Part shown: positions 1 to 9,847 of the stretch, one piece after another
Layout: each line of letters opens with the position of its first letter
Position numbering within the stretch: position 1 is the first letter of the stretch
Assembly (NCBI GenBank): GCA_963921425.1
Contig: OY992832.1
Location: forward strand, 14,978,835 to 15,042,834
Direction: 5' to 3'
DNA length: 64,000 nucleotides
Origin: Dryas octopetala
Taxonomy: Eukaryota > Streptophyta > Magnoliopsida > Rosales > Rosaceae
Program-made: the position numbers and the translations under genes
Notes under the pieces: model-generated
The model's input: only the letters and a program-made list of their open reading frames with translations
What the model was told of the DNA's origin: nothing
The model's database searches: none

Positions 1-1049
1 CCAAATTTTGAATCTGTGACAATAGTTTATTTATTCTTATCTAAATTTATTTTGAGTCTCATTTATTTTTAACAATTAAAATATTGTGATTTGTCACAAC
101 ATTTGGTAGTTAAAATTTGAGAAAATTTTAATGACGTGCTCTAATAATATTGATGCTAAAGGGGCCAAAAGTTTTCTGAAATTTTAGTCAATCAAATTGA
201 TTTGATAGATAACATAATGATATTTTAGTTACTAAAATAAATAAGACTATAAAGTTATAAACTCAAATAAGAATAAATAAAATGCACTATCATAGTATCA
301 TATTAGTTGGTATCCAAAACTTTATTTTGGCATTACTAAGTTAGTATTGGGGTTCATCCGTTCATGTGAACTGTGAAGGCTAGCTCTTTATATAATAGAC
401 TATTTCGTGCTTATTATGAAATCTGGCCATAATCCACAAAAATATAAGGCACTGTGTTATACTTCTAGAATGGTAGACAATGTGCATATTTTCCTCGGCA
501 CAATGAAGCTTTCAAAGATCTTTTTGCGTATCTTCCTTTGTAGAATTTCTTTATAGATAAATGGGGAATACGAACCCATTTTGCTTAATCTTCCCCCACC
601 AACCCACCCATTTTGGCGAGTCTTAATGTCTTATGTTCTCACAAAAGGTTGATCGGCTGGTTGTGGGTACCATGTGCTACATCCTTTGCACAAACACCAA
701 ATACTTACAAAATTTGAAAAATCGATCTATTTTAATGATTGCATATGTCATTTATAATTTCCACCTATATTTTAAGAAATTAACAATTTTAACTGTTTTA
801 GACTATAAAATGACTTAATTAACTACAAAATCAAGAATATTAAAAATATCAATATTAGAATCGAGAATGTTGATATTATAGTTAAGGTCGGTGGTCGAAG
901 AGATAGCATATGAGATTTTAGAATCGAAAATATTGATATTAGAGCAGAATTAATCAAGTACATAAGAGATGTTATTCGATCTAAAAAATAAAAATTGTTA
1001 ACTTTCCACATATAAGTCAAAATTGTCAACCTCTAGTAAGTGAATCATC

Positions 1050-1090
<41 letters not shown>

Positions 1091-1617
1091 GTTTTCCACA
1101 AAATATGGACTTCAGAAACAGCTAATTAATTAAACACCAAAGAGGGTATAGCAAAGATGAATTATAAAAACCAGAATAAAAGTTGAAGGGTATTGGAATC
1201 TGTACGTGTTGCAAAGCAAGGGAAAGAGAATTTGTTAATTCGTTGGGTTAAGAATGTATTAGGAAAACATGAAACACGAGCTCTTCTTAATTATTTGATT
1301 TTCTAGTGCATAAGCATATATATATGATGACACCCTATAAAGTATGGTCCTTATATCTTAAGTCACAACACCTGGCTCCAACTTTTGGCAACCAGCTAGT
1401 GCCTAGCTTGTGGTTAGCCATTAGGTGTCACTTGCACCTTGCACAAGATCTTCATTAATCATTCACTTGTCGCAATAATTATAAGCTTTCATCAACTTTT
1501 CCCATTAATTAATTTGGGTTTTTGCCTTTATCTAAGTGCCAGACCAATGGAGGCAGCCAGCTTTTGTTTTTTTTGTTTTTTTTTTTTTTAAGAAAAGAAA
1601 TCAATTAAATTAAAGAT
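1..1617. other. AT-rich intergenic region, no gene
   Basis: No convincing exon on either strand; open frames are short and lack any recognisable domain. The region holds a TA microsatellite (1053-1087) and long A/T runs. Loosely repeated ATTAGAATCGA-like words occur around 835-950. The last nine bases (1609-1617) are the left TSD of the next element. Confidence 0.6.
1053..1087. repeat. (TA)n microsatellite
   Basis: About 17 uninterrupted TA dinucleotides, seen directly. A simple repeat with no gene context. Confidence 0.95.
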
Positions 1618-2003
1618 GGGGAATGCTATTCACCTTTTTTACCAATTTTTTTTTAAAAATTCTCATTTTGAAATGTATTTTTATGATCAAAATCATTTAT
1701 TTTTTGGATAATTATTTGATTATAATTTTTGCAAAAAATTAACTTAATCGGAAATCGTTTGGTTATGTAATCGTAATCAAATAAACAAACGGTGAACCAA
1801 ATTGTTACCAGAATCGTCTATTTATTTTATCACAGTTATATAACCAAACGATTTTCGATTTAGTTGATTTTTTACAAAGACAATCTTCATAGTTTGATTT
1901 AAAAATTGAACGATTTCGATTATAAATTAATATTGTGTAATAAAAATAATAAAAGAGAAGATCGGTGGAGAAGGTAGATTAGAGAAGGTGGATAGCATTA
2001 CTC
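1618..2003. mobile_element. 386-bp MULE-type MITE with 9-bp TSD
   Basis: The left end reads GGGGAATGCTATTCACC. The right end, reverse-complemented, reads GAGTAATGCTATCCACC. A perfect 9-bp direct repeat, ATTAAAGAT, flanks it at 1609-1617 and 2004-2012. Inside, a longer imperfect inverted repeat (about 1736-1790 against 1815-1876) makes the element a foldback. There is no coding capacity. A 9-bp TSD with short inverted ends suits a non-autonomous Mutator-like element. The superfamily is inferred from TSD length; the boundaries are seen directly. Confidence 0.8.
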
Positions 2004-2272
2004 ATTAAAGATTCTAGAAGTTAATCGGACGGTGTCTCAAATAAGAAAAAAACTTCCATGTAACATGGGTAGTTGATGTGGTATAAATAACTTTTTATGT
2101 CGGCTATCTTTCTCTTCAAATTAATAGTGTCAATTTTAACACGATAGAATAAGATTGCTTGAATCTAACAAATAAAATGTCATAGTTAATTGTTACTTTA
2201 CACGAATCCATATATAAAACAATTCACTAACACATTGCCAAAAAAAAAAATGATTGACTCCTTATCTATAAG

Positions 2273-3612
2273 CAAGGAGTAAAATTTCGAAATTTTCGGC
2301 GAAATTTCTTTTTTAAGGGGTATGGAAATTTTAACATCATACCAAATAAATTTCGATAAATTTCGAAAAATTTTGCCGAAATTTCGCCGAAATTCTCGAA
2401 ATTTCGGCGAAATTTTCGATGTAGAGGCCGGAGAGAGAGGGGGGAGGGAGAGACCGGAGGGAGAGGGGAGGAAAGCACCGTCGCCGGAGGGAGAGAAGAG
2501 ATCGGAGTTGCAGAGCCGCGCCGTCGTCGGAGGGAGAAGAAATCCAGGGAGGGAGAGAAGAGATCCGGGGAGGGAGAGGGAAGAAAGAGATTAGGAAGGG
2601 AGGATGGAGAGGGAAGAGAGAGATTATGAAGGGAGAAGAAAAGAAAAACTGGAGAAAAAAAAAAGAGTAAGCCACTGCCCATTGGAACAGGAAGAAGACG
2701 AAGGCCCTGGAGGAAGAAGACAAAGGCCCCTGGAGGAAGAAGAGGAAAAGGAAAGGAACAAAAAAAGAGGAAGTCACGTGGGATGGTGGGAAGAAGAGGA
2801 AAAGGAAAGAAAAAAAAAAGAGAAAAGAAAGGAAAATGAAAAAAAAAAAGAGAAAAGAAAAAGAAAGAAAAAAAAAAGAAAAAAAAAAGGAAAAGGAAAA
2901 AAAAAAAAAGAAAAAAAAAAGGAAAAAAAAAAAGACAGAAATTTTTTTTTTAAGGTAGATTGAGATTTGGAGTTTTTAGGCAATTGGAAAGAAAAAAAAA
3001 GTTTGAGATTTTATTTGGAGTTTGATTTGGTCATTTTAGTGTTTCGTTTAGTTGTAAACATAAATTATGAAAAAAAAAATTTATCTCCTTATCATGAAGT
3101 TTCATTTCCTTACTGTTTGGTTTTCCAATTTCGATAATTTGTAAAATTGAAATTTTAGGTAAACTATTATCGTCGCTGCTGCCATCGGATTGGTTCTATT
3201 TTAACCCAATTCGGCTTAATTTAACTATCGAAGACAATTTCCAAGTCTCTTTGAGTATGTTTGCTACTTTCCGTTGCCACATTAGTGATTTATTCGTGTA
3301 ATTTTATTATATAATTATTAATTAGTGAAGTATTTTTTTAACAGTATTGTCTCCAGCGTGCATTATATTCATCACATATCACATGAAATCTACTATATTA
3401 TTTGATTTTTTCAATGTTTTGTTATCAATGTAGTAGATAATATGTTAAATAAATATATGGTCAAGTTTCATTCAAAATTTCCATATTTTGATAGCAATTT
3501 TCGTCATTTTTGTCCAATTTTATCGAAATCGAAATTTTAATCGAAATTTCCGCGAAAATTTCCGACGAAATTTCCATCGAAAATTTCCTCGAAACCGAAA
3601 TTTTACTCCTTG
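2273..3612. mobile_element. 1.34-kb non-autonomous hAT-type element
   Basis: The left end is CAAGGAGTAAAATTTCG, and the right end is its exact reverse complement. A perfect 8-bp repeat, TCTATAAG, lies on both sides (2265-2272 and 3613-3620). An 8-bp TSD with CA-starting ends is the classical hAT signature. The subterminal DNA is rich in AAATTTCG/CGAAATTT words on both sides. The centre (about 2410-2940) is almost pure purine on the + strand. Open frames there (for example 2604-2963) are low-complexity artefacts; no transposase is visible. Confidence 0.85.
2410..2940. repeat. Purine-rich GA/GGA/AAAG low-complexity tract
   Basis: The + strand is almost all A and G for over 500 bases, grading from GGAGAGAG-rich to AAAAAG-rich. 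It is the interior of the hAT-type element. Translations give Glu/Lys/Arg-rich or Phe/Ser-rich strings with no domain. Confidence 0.85.
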
Positions 3613-3689
3613 TCTATAAGGAGCCATTTATTTATCTTTACAAACCAATTACAATTTAACACGAATATAATTTTGTATCATTTTTTTAA

Positions 3690-4592
3690 GAGCAAATTAC
3701 AATTTAGTACCTCAACTTTATATGCTATTTTCAATTTAGTACCTCAACTTTGAAAACTTGTAAAAAAGTACCTCAACTTTCATTTTGTGTCAAAATAGTA
3801 CTTCCGTTAGTTTTTCTGTCAAATAAACCGTTATCTGCTGACGTGACATAGGGTATTTTCATCTTTTTCTCTAAATTTAAAAAATAATAATATTTTTAAA
3901 AACTTTTGAATAAAAAAATTTCTTAAAATAATTAAAACCTTTAAAAAAAATTTTAAAAAAAAATTGGGGGGAGATCAGGGGGATGGTCGGGGGTTTGGGT
4001 AAGGGGTGAGGGGGCTGGGCTGGGTAAGGGGGGTGATGGGGGGAGGGGCGACGAGATTGGGGGNNNNNNNNNNNNNNNNNNNNNNNNNNNNNNNNNNNNN
4101 NNNNNNNNNNNNNNNNNNNNNNNNNNNNNNNNNNNNNNNNNNNNNNNNNNNNNNNNNNNNNNNNNNNNNNNNNNNNNNNNNNNNNNNNNNNNNNNNNNNN
4201 NNNNNNNNNNNNNNNNNNNNNNNNNNNNNNNNNNNNNNNNNNNNNNNNNNNNNNNNNNNNNNNGGAGGGGGATGAGAGTGGTTCTGCGTGGGGTATGGGT
4301 GGGGAAGGAGGAAGGGGAAATGTTTTTTTTTAGTTTATGAAATTTTGTTATTTTAATTATTAAAAAAAATTTGAAAGTTTTAAAAAATATTATTATTTTT
4401 TAAATTTAGAGAAAAAGACGAAAATACCTCTGCCACGTCAGTAGATAACGGTTTATTTGACAAAAAAGTTAACGGAGGTACTATTTTGACACAAAATGAA
4501 AGTTGAGGTACATTTTTGTAAGTTTTCAAAATTGAGGTATTAATTAAATTGAAATAGCATGTAAAGTTGAGGTACTAAATTGTAATTTGCTC
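3690..4592. mobile_element. Long-TIR MULE-type element with 9-bp TSD and internal gap
   Basis: The ends begin GAGCAAATTACA on both strands. The inverted repeat runs for about 240-300 bp on each side. Each arm contains spaced copies of a word like GTACCTCAACTTT, three per arm. A perfect 9-bp repeat, TTTTTTTAA, flanks it at 3681-3689 and 4593-4601. Long inverted arms plus a 9-bp TSD indicate a Mutator-like element. The middle is G-rich and holds a run of 200 Ns, so its true length and any cargo are unknown. Confidence 0.85.
4064..4263. other. Assembly gap (200 N)
   Basis: Exactly 200 undetermined bases, probably a fixed-size scaffold gap. It falls in the G-rich centre between the long inverted arms, where assembly often fails. 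Confidence 0.98.
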
Positions 4593-4601
4593 TTTTTTTA
4601 A

Positions 4602-5432
4602 TGACTAATTCCTCATTATAAGTCAATATTTGTTAAATTATAATTAGTTTGTAAATGAATAACTTGTTACATGTAAAGAGTTATGCATTGTTTATATTGG
4701 AAAGCTGTGATGATTATCTAATTTTTGCAAGTATTTGGAACTCTGCTACTAGCAGAACGCCAAACCTTGGAAGAAGTTTTGTATGTAAGAGTTACTTATA
4801 ACATCTTTCCTAACATGCATGTGGGCCTCTCTCACATACATGTTAATATTTTATGAAAAGAAAGTCACGCATATACAAATGTTCAAAGAACGACTAAAAA
4901 GAAAATTAGTCATTAGTTAACTGTATATACTGACATTTCTAAAAGGCTATAAGCAAATTAATTAATTATACTTCGACTTTGTTCCGATCCATGACCTTCT
5001 AATGCATGTTAAGTTTTAACATGAAGAAACTTCACCATCAAGACCTTCTAAAGAACATTTCTTGTAGCATTTGACAAGCAACAACAACAACTCAAGAAGT
5101 ATAACACTTTCATCTTCATTGGAGAACAACGAATCAGACTTTCACCCAACATCACTTTCCGACAGCTAGGTAGCAGAAAAAAGTGGCTAGGGTACTCCTG
5201 AAGACAACAATTTTTCCACATACAAAGTGCATATATACAACAATGTGACCCAACCCAACAAGCTGTAAAAGAAAGTGAAATAAAAAAAAACTATATATAT
5301 ATGCTTAACTTCTCCCTTAATCTTATCCCAATTTGAAAGCCAAAAAGAACATTCACCCTCCTCACAACAAGGCACATACCATATACAGCAACTTTGATGA
5401 AACCTGTAAACCATTCAGTCATTTAGTCAAAA
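4602..5432. other. Intergenic DNA and upstream region of the CYB561 gene
   Basis: No gene seen. A TATATATATATG run at about 5292-5303 lies some 130 bases before the CYB561 start codon and could serve as its TATA element. That is weak evidence, because TA-rich runs are common here. Confidence 0.4.
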
Positions 5433-6566
5433 ATGTGGTGTTGTATCAAATCTGTAACATTTCTCATACTGGCCTTGTCCTCTTTCCTCTTCACCATTGC
5501 CGAGCCACCCAAATTGTCCAATTGTAGTCCCATAAACCCCACGATCATGAAGATGACCCAATGCAAGAAATTGGTCACTCTGGGAGCTGAATTGGGCTGG
5601 AACGTCCACAACAAGACCCAGATTGAGATCGACATCTTATTCAGCATCAGATTGCCTGCAGATGAGCATAAGGTAAAATGGGTAGCTTGGGGGGTGAACC
5701 CAGGTCGAAAAAGGCCTGAGATGGTTGGGACCAGAGCCATCATAGGCATTGTTGAGCCAAATGGGTCTCTGGTGGTGAAACAATACAACATCACCAGCGA
5801 TACCAAGCAGGGTTGTCGACTGCAGCCGTCGCTGAATTTTAGTGATGTTGTTGTCCAGAACATGAAGAGTGATGTAGACCCGATCAATAGGTACATGTCA
5901 ATATTTGCAACGCTGGTTTTGCCTAAAGATACAGGCGAGTACAACATTTCGAGGCTGAACCATGTTTGGCAAGTTGGGTTCGATGCCGATGCTGATTCTC
6001 TGGAGCCAAAGATGCATCACACAGCTCTACAGAATGTGGATAGCACGGAGACTATAGACTTGAACACCGGACGTGGTCTTAGCATAGGACATCGCCGGCA
6101 TCACTGTAGAACGGTAAGATGTTACTAACATTCATCCATGCAAGTGGGGCCTAATTCCTATGTATATTTGGTGATCCTATTTTTACATAGATGAGACTTA
6201 CATTAGACACACAAGTAATAGATGGATTAATCAACAATGTAGTGAATAAATATATAGTATTACTCTTAATTTTGATCCTCTTTTTAATATTTCGTAATAG
6301 GTGCATGGGATTCTGAATATTGTGGGGTGGGGAACACTGTTGCCCTTGGGGGTGATTATAGCAAGGTATTACAGAAAATACCCCTATTCTTGTTCCAGGT
6401 GGTATACTCTTCATGTCTCCTGTCAGATCGTAGGTTACCTTCTTGGCACGGCTGGTTGGGCCATCGGAATATGGCTCGGACATGCTTCCAAACACTACGC
6501 CTTCCACACTCACCGAATTCTCGCCATCTTCATCTTTGCATTCATTACATTACAAGTAATTCACTC

Positions 6567-6601
<35 letters not shown>

Positions 6602-7349
6602 GATGAGTACCGTAACACTCATCAAATTTGTTTACTAGATTAATTTGTTCACTAAATAACATCATACTGTTTCATTTATATCATACATACACTATATAAC
6701 ATGTAGTTACTTTTTAATCTTTAAATGTTGACGAATTTGCTTTTTCACTATTAAACATATTGTATGCATACCATCTTTATACCAAAGATGAACACATAGA
6801 TAAGATACTAATATTGACACATCATTTGGTGGCTCTATTATTATTGTTCATGCAATTGTTATTAAAATCCTACTTAGTGTTGAAGAATTACTCGATCTTC
6901 TCACTAGCTCTCTCAGTGTGTGTACATGATTTCCACTTTTGGTGTGCAATCATAGAAGGGTGACATTGTTTCATGTCGTTTAACAGATGCTTGCTCTGCG
7001 TTTAAGGCCCGGGCCAACTGATGAATATCGCAAATACTGGAACATGTACCACCATTTTCTGGGGTATGCACTGCTGGCTGTGATCTCAGTGAACATATTC
7101 CAAGGCATTGCAATTTTGAAGCCAGACAAAACCTGGCGATGGGCTTACATTGGAATCCTTGGGCTCTTTGCTCTCGTTGTATTGGGCTTCGAGATTTTTA
7201 CTTGGACTAAATTCTTAATAAGCAAGAGCAAAAAAAACACACCGATTTCTGATAAGACAGAAAATCAACCTAGCTCATCTCAAGCCTCGTCGGTCATCCC
7301 CGGCCCATTACCAGGAGGCCCACCATCTGATAAAATAGTTAGAACCTAG
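5433..7349 (+). CDS. Cytochrome b561 and DOMON domain protein
   Basis: Three exons: 5433-6113, 6301-6555, 6987-7349, all in phase 0, giving 432 residues. Residues 1-23 form a signal peptide. A DOMON domain follows (about 45-190). Then comes a cytochrome b561 module with several membrane helices (about 225-390) and a hydrophilic Ser/Pro-rich tail. The expected haem-binding histidines are present: H229 (TVHGIL), H265 (YTLHVS), H298 (HTHRIL) and H334/H335 (MYHHFLGY). The family is thought to carry electrons across the plasma membrane, with ascorbate as a likely donor and an extracellular DOMON domain. The length fits the family. Intron 2 holds a CT microsatellite. The exact orthologue is not assigned. 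Confidence 0.93.
6569..6597. repeat. (CT)n microsatellite in CYB561 intron 2
   Basis: About 14 CT units lying 14 bases after the splice donor of exon 2. Likely length-polymorphic. Confidence 0.95.
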
Positions 7350-9847
7350 TCTATCTCAAGCCTTGCCGATCCCATTTCTACAGCCCAGTTTTTTCTTTTT
7401 CTTTTTTGGTTAGGAAATACACCGATATTAAATTGTCGCTCATGAATCTAAGTTCATTGGACTTAGATCATCTTCTTATCATGTCACGTTTTGGTTTATG
7501 ATCTAAGTAGAAATCCAATATTAGTACTTTTGAAGGTTTACTGTTGTTGGAGCTCGAAAATGGACTCAAGCCATAAACGTCGGAAATCTAAACAATCAAT
7601 CACATAAAGGATCCATACGTCTACTTGGTTGTGTTTCCGTTATGAACAAAGTGTGTTACAATTGTACAAAGATAGAGCATTAAACTCTAGATAGAAAGCT
7701 GAGAGAGCAATCATCTTTAAGTGGGTAAAGATTTTATTTATAATGAATAGGATGTCTTCCCCTTTACAATTCCCTAAACATGAGCCCAACATGGCCCAAA
7801 CAACTATTAACAATTCTTAAATTTCTTGATTAAAAACCAAAGATTATCAATGGCAAAAAAAAAAAAAAAAAACCAAAGATTGTCAAGACATGAGAGGATC
7901 CAAATTACCTAGTTAATTACTTGTTAGCTAGTTTATGCTTTTGCTCTTATTTCCATTTTCACTTTAGCTTGGATATTGAAACTAAGAACGGTTAAGATAT
8001 GTACTTGATATTAATGTACTTGTTAGAACAACTTGACTTTTACGTCTTTCAAGTTAGGGGTCACCAAAAAACCCAAGGCCCGAAGCCCGCCCGACCCAAA
8101 TTTTACCCAAGGCCCGGCCCGACCCAAATAGTCATTGGGCTGGGCTTGGGCCATCCCCTTGAATCCCACGGCCGCCCAAAGCCCGGCCCACTTAGGCCCG
8201 CCCAAAGCCCGCCGGTTTAGGCCCGGCTCAAAGCTCATTTACAGACAATATATCTTCAATAAAAAAAATATAGGATTTTAGCTATGTTGTGAATCGAACA
8301 TGAGACCTCATGGAACAAACTTCAACTTTCAACCAAGTGAGCTGACTAGTTTATTTGTTTAATTAGTGAATCATAACATATTTAATAGGTTTTTCGTTTG
8401 TATACTATAATAAATTATTAATATGCTTATTAAGTTATTATATAATACTATAATCATATAATGTTAGTAAATAGTAATAGTGTAAACTGCAGTTTCAGTT
8501 CACTTGTAGTTCCAGAAACTACAGAAAATTGCAGTTTCAGAAACTTAACTAAAAAAAAAAAATCAAGAACCTACTACTAATAATGAAGGCATGAGGGTGG
8601 AGTTGGCTTCCCCAATAACTTTATAGGCGTTGTTATAGTGATGAACTTGGCTTGTTCTTCTACAACGTCGCGACAAGGCCGGGATCTGAGTCAACATCGG
8701 GGCTCTGATCGGGTATGGGGGTTGCCGGGTGTTCCGAGCTCACAGGGATGAAGAGGGAAGAGAGAGGAACTCAGGGGTGGTCCTCTCGTCGCCATCCATG
8801 GCCGGATGCACACATACGCCGTCGAAGAAAGTTGCAGCGAGAGAGCAAAAGAAAACACACAGAGAGTGATTGGGGAGAGAGAAATAGAGTGATGAAAGAG
8901 AAGATAAATTTCAGAAATGAGGGAGAGAGAAACACGTGAGAGAGTTTAAGAGAGTTTTGAAAAAATTAAAAAATTAGCAACCATTGGATTGCTTTGATGG
9001 CTAATACCAATTGGTACCAACTCAAAATGACCTGATTGTTAATAAAACTAACCTGATTGTTATATATTAACAATAATGGTATTACAAGTTAAAAACCATA
9101 GCAAATGTGTAGTAATGAGTAATTATTTCTAAAAATAATACTTTATATACCTTATATTTTTTTTTTTTACATAAATATGTCAAAAACTAATGAAACTAAT
9201 ATAAAACACAAAATTTAAACTTATTGAGTCATATATACCCGCGTTATAACGTAAAAATGACTGTTATTAATTGTTATTGTTTGACAATGACAATAACTAA
9301 TTGTTACTGTTTGACAGTGACAATAACTAATTGTTACTGTTTGACAGTGACAATAACTAATTGTTACTGTTTGACAATGATAATAATTGTTACTGTTCGA
9401 TAATGGCAATCTGCTAGTTAAAAAAAAATGTCGAGCACTTGGCAGAGTGACGAGCACTCAACACTTTAAACACGTAACTTGTTATAACGTGGATTTATTT
9501 GTTAAAAAATAGACTTATTTGTCATTGTAATCTTTGAAGTTGGTTTATTTATTACTAAAGAAAATAGACTTTTTAAAATAATTTACTTTATAAACTACGT
9601 TAATAGAGTTTTATAATGGGAGAAAAATAAGATACTTTTTGATGAGTGATGATGGGTGCAAATAGAGACCACAACTAAAATGTCCGGGAAGAAGAAATCC
9701 AATGGCCTTACGTTTTGACATTTTCATATTTACCAAAATACCCCGGAACTTCATACTGCATAGAAACCACAACGAAGGCCCAAGAAGAAGAAACCCAGCA
9801 ACTGGAAGTATAACGGATTAACGGTCCAGATTCCAAACACCCTTTGC
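7350..9847. other. Intergenic region with repeat debris
   Basis: No gene recognised. A block at 8050-8240 is unusually GC-rich and repeats GGCCCG/GCCCGGCCC words. The stretch around 8280-8340 (GAATCGAACATGAGACC) looks like old repeat debris. A stretch from 7543 starting TGTTGGAGCTCG resembles a retrotransposon LTR start, but no matching end or target duplication was found. The frame at 8715-8939 is purine-biased and lacks a domain. A palindromic minisatellite lies at 9259-9413. Confidence 0.5.
9259..9413. repeat. 30-bp minisatellite of palindromic units
   Basis: About five head-to-tail copies of a 30-bp unit centred on TTGTTACTGTTTGACAGTGA. The unit is nearly self-complementary (TTGTTACTGT paired with ACAGTGACAA), so each copy can form a small hairpin. 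The middle copies are almost identical and the outer ones have drifted. It lies about 430 bases upstream of the PLP homeostasis gene. Confidence 0.9.

Noticed and set aside
2266..2983. Several overlapping open frames on both strands in the purine-rich tract
   Set aside because: Their products are Glu/Lys/Arg- or Phe/Ser/Pro-rich strings produced by GA-rich DNA inside a transposon; no domain and no consistent frame.
7543..7800. Possible solo LTR starting TGTTGGAGCTCG
   Set aside because: No CA end, no primer-binding site and no target duplication could be matched, so it stays unproven.
8050..8240. GC-rich block with GGCCCGGCCC words as a possible gene or CpG island
   Set aside because: Both strands translate to Pro/Gly/Ala/Arg-rich text without a domain, and the words recur as in dispersed plant repeats.
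8715..8939. Open frame on the + strand, 74 residues
   Set aside because: GA-biased composition, no domain and no splice context; it lies in repeat debris.
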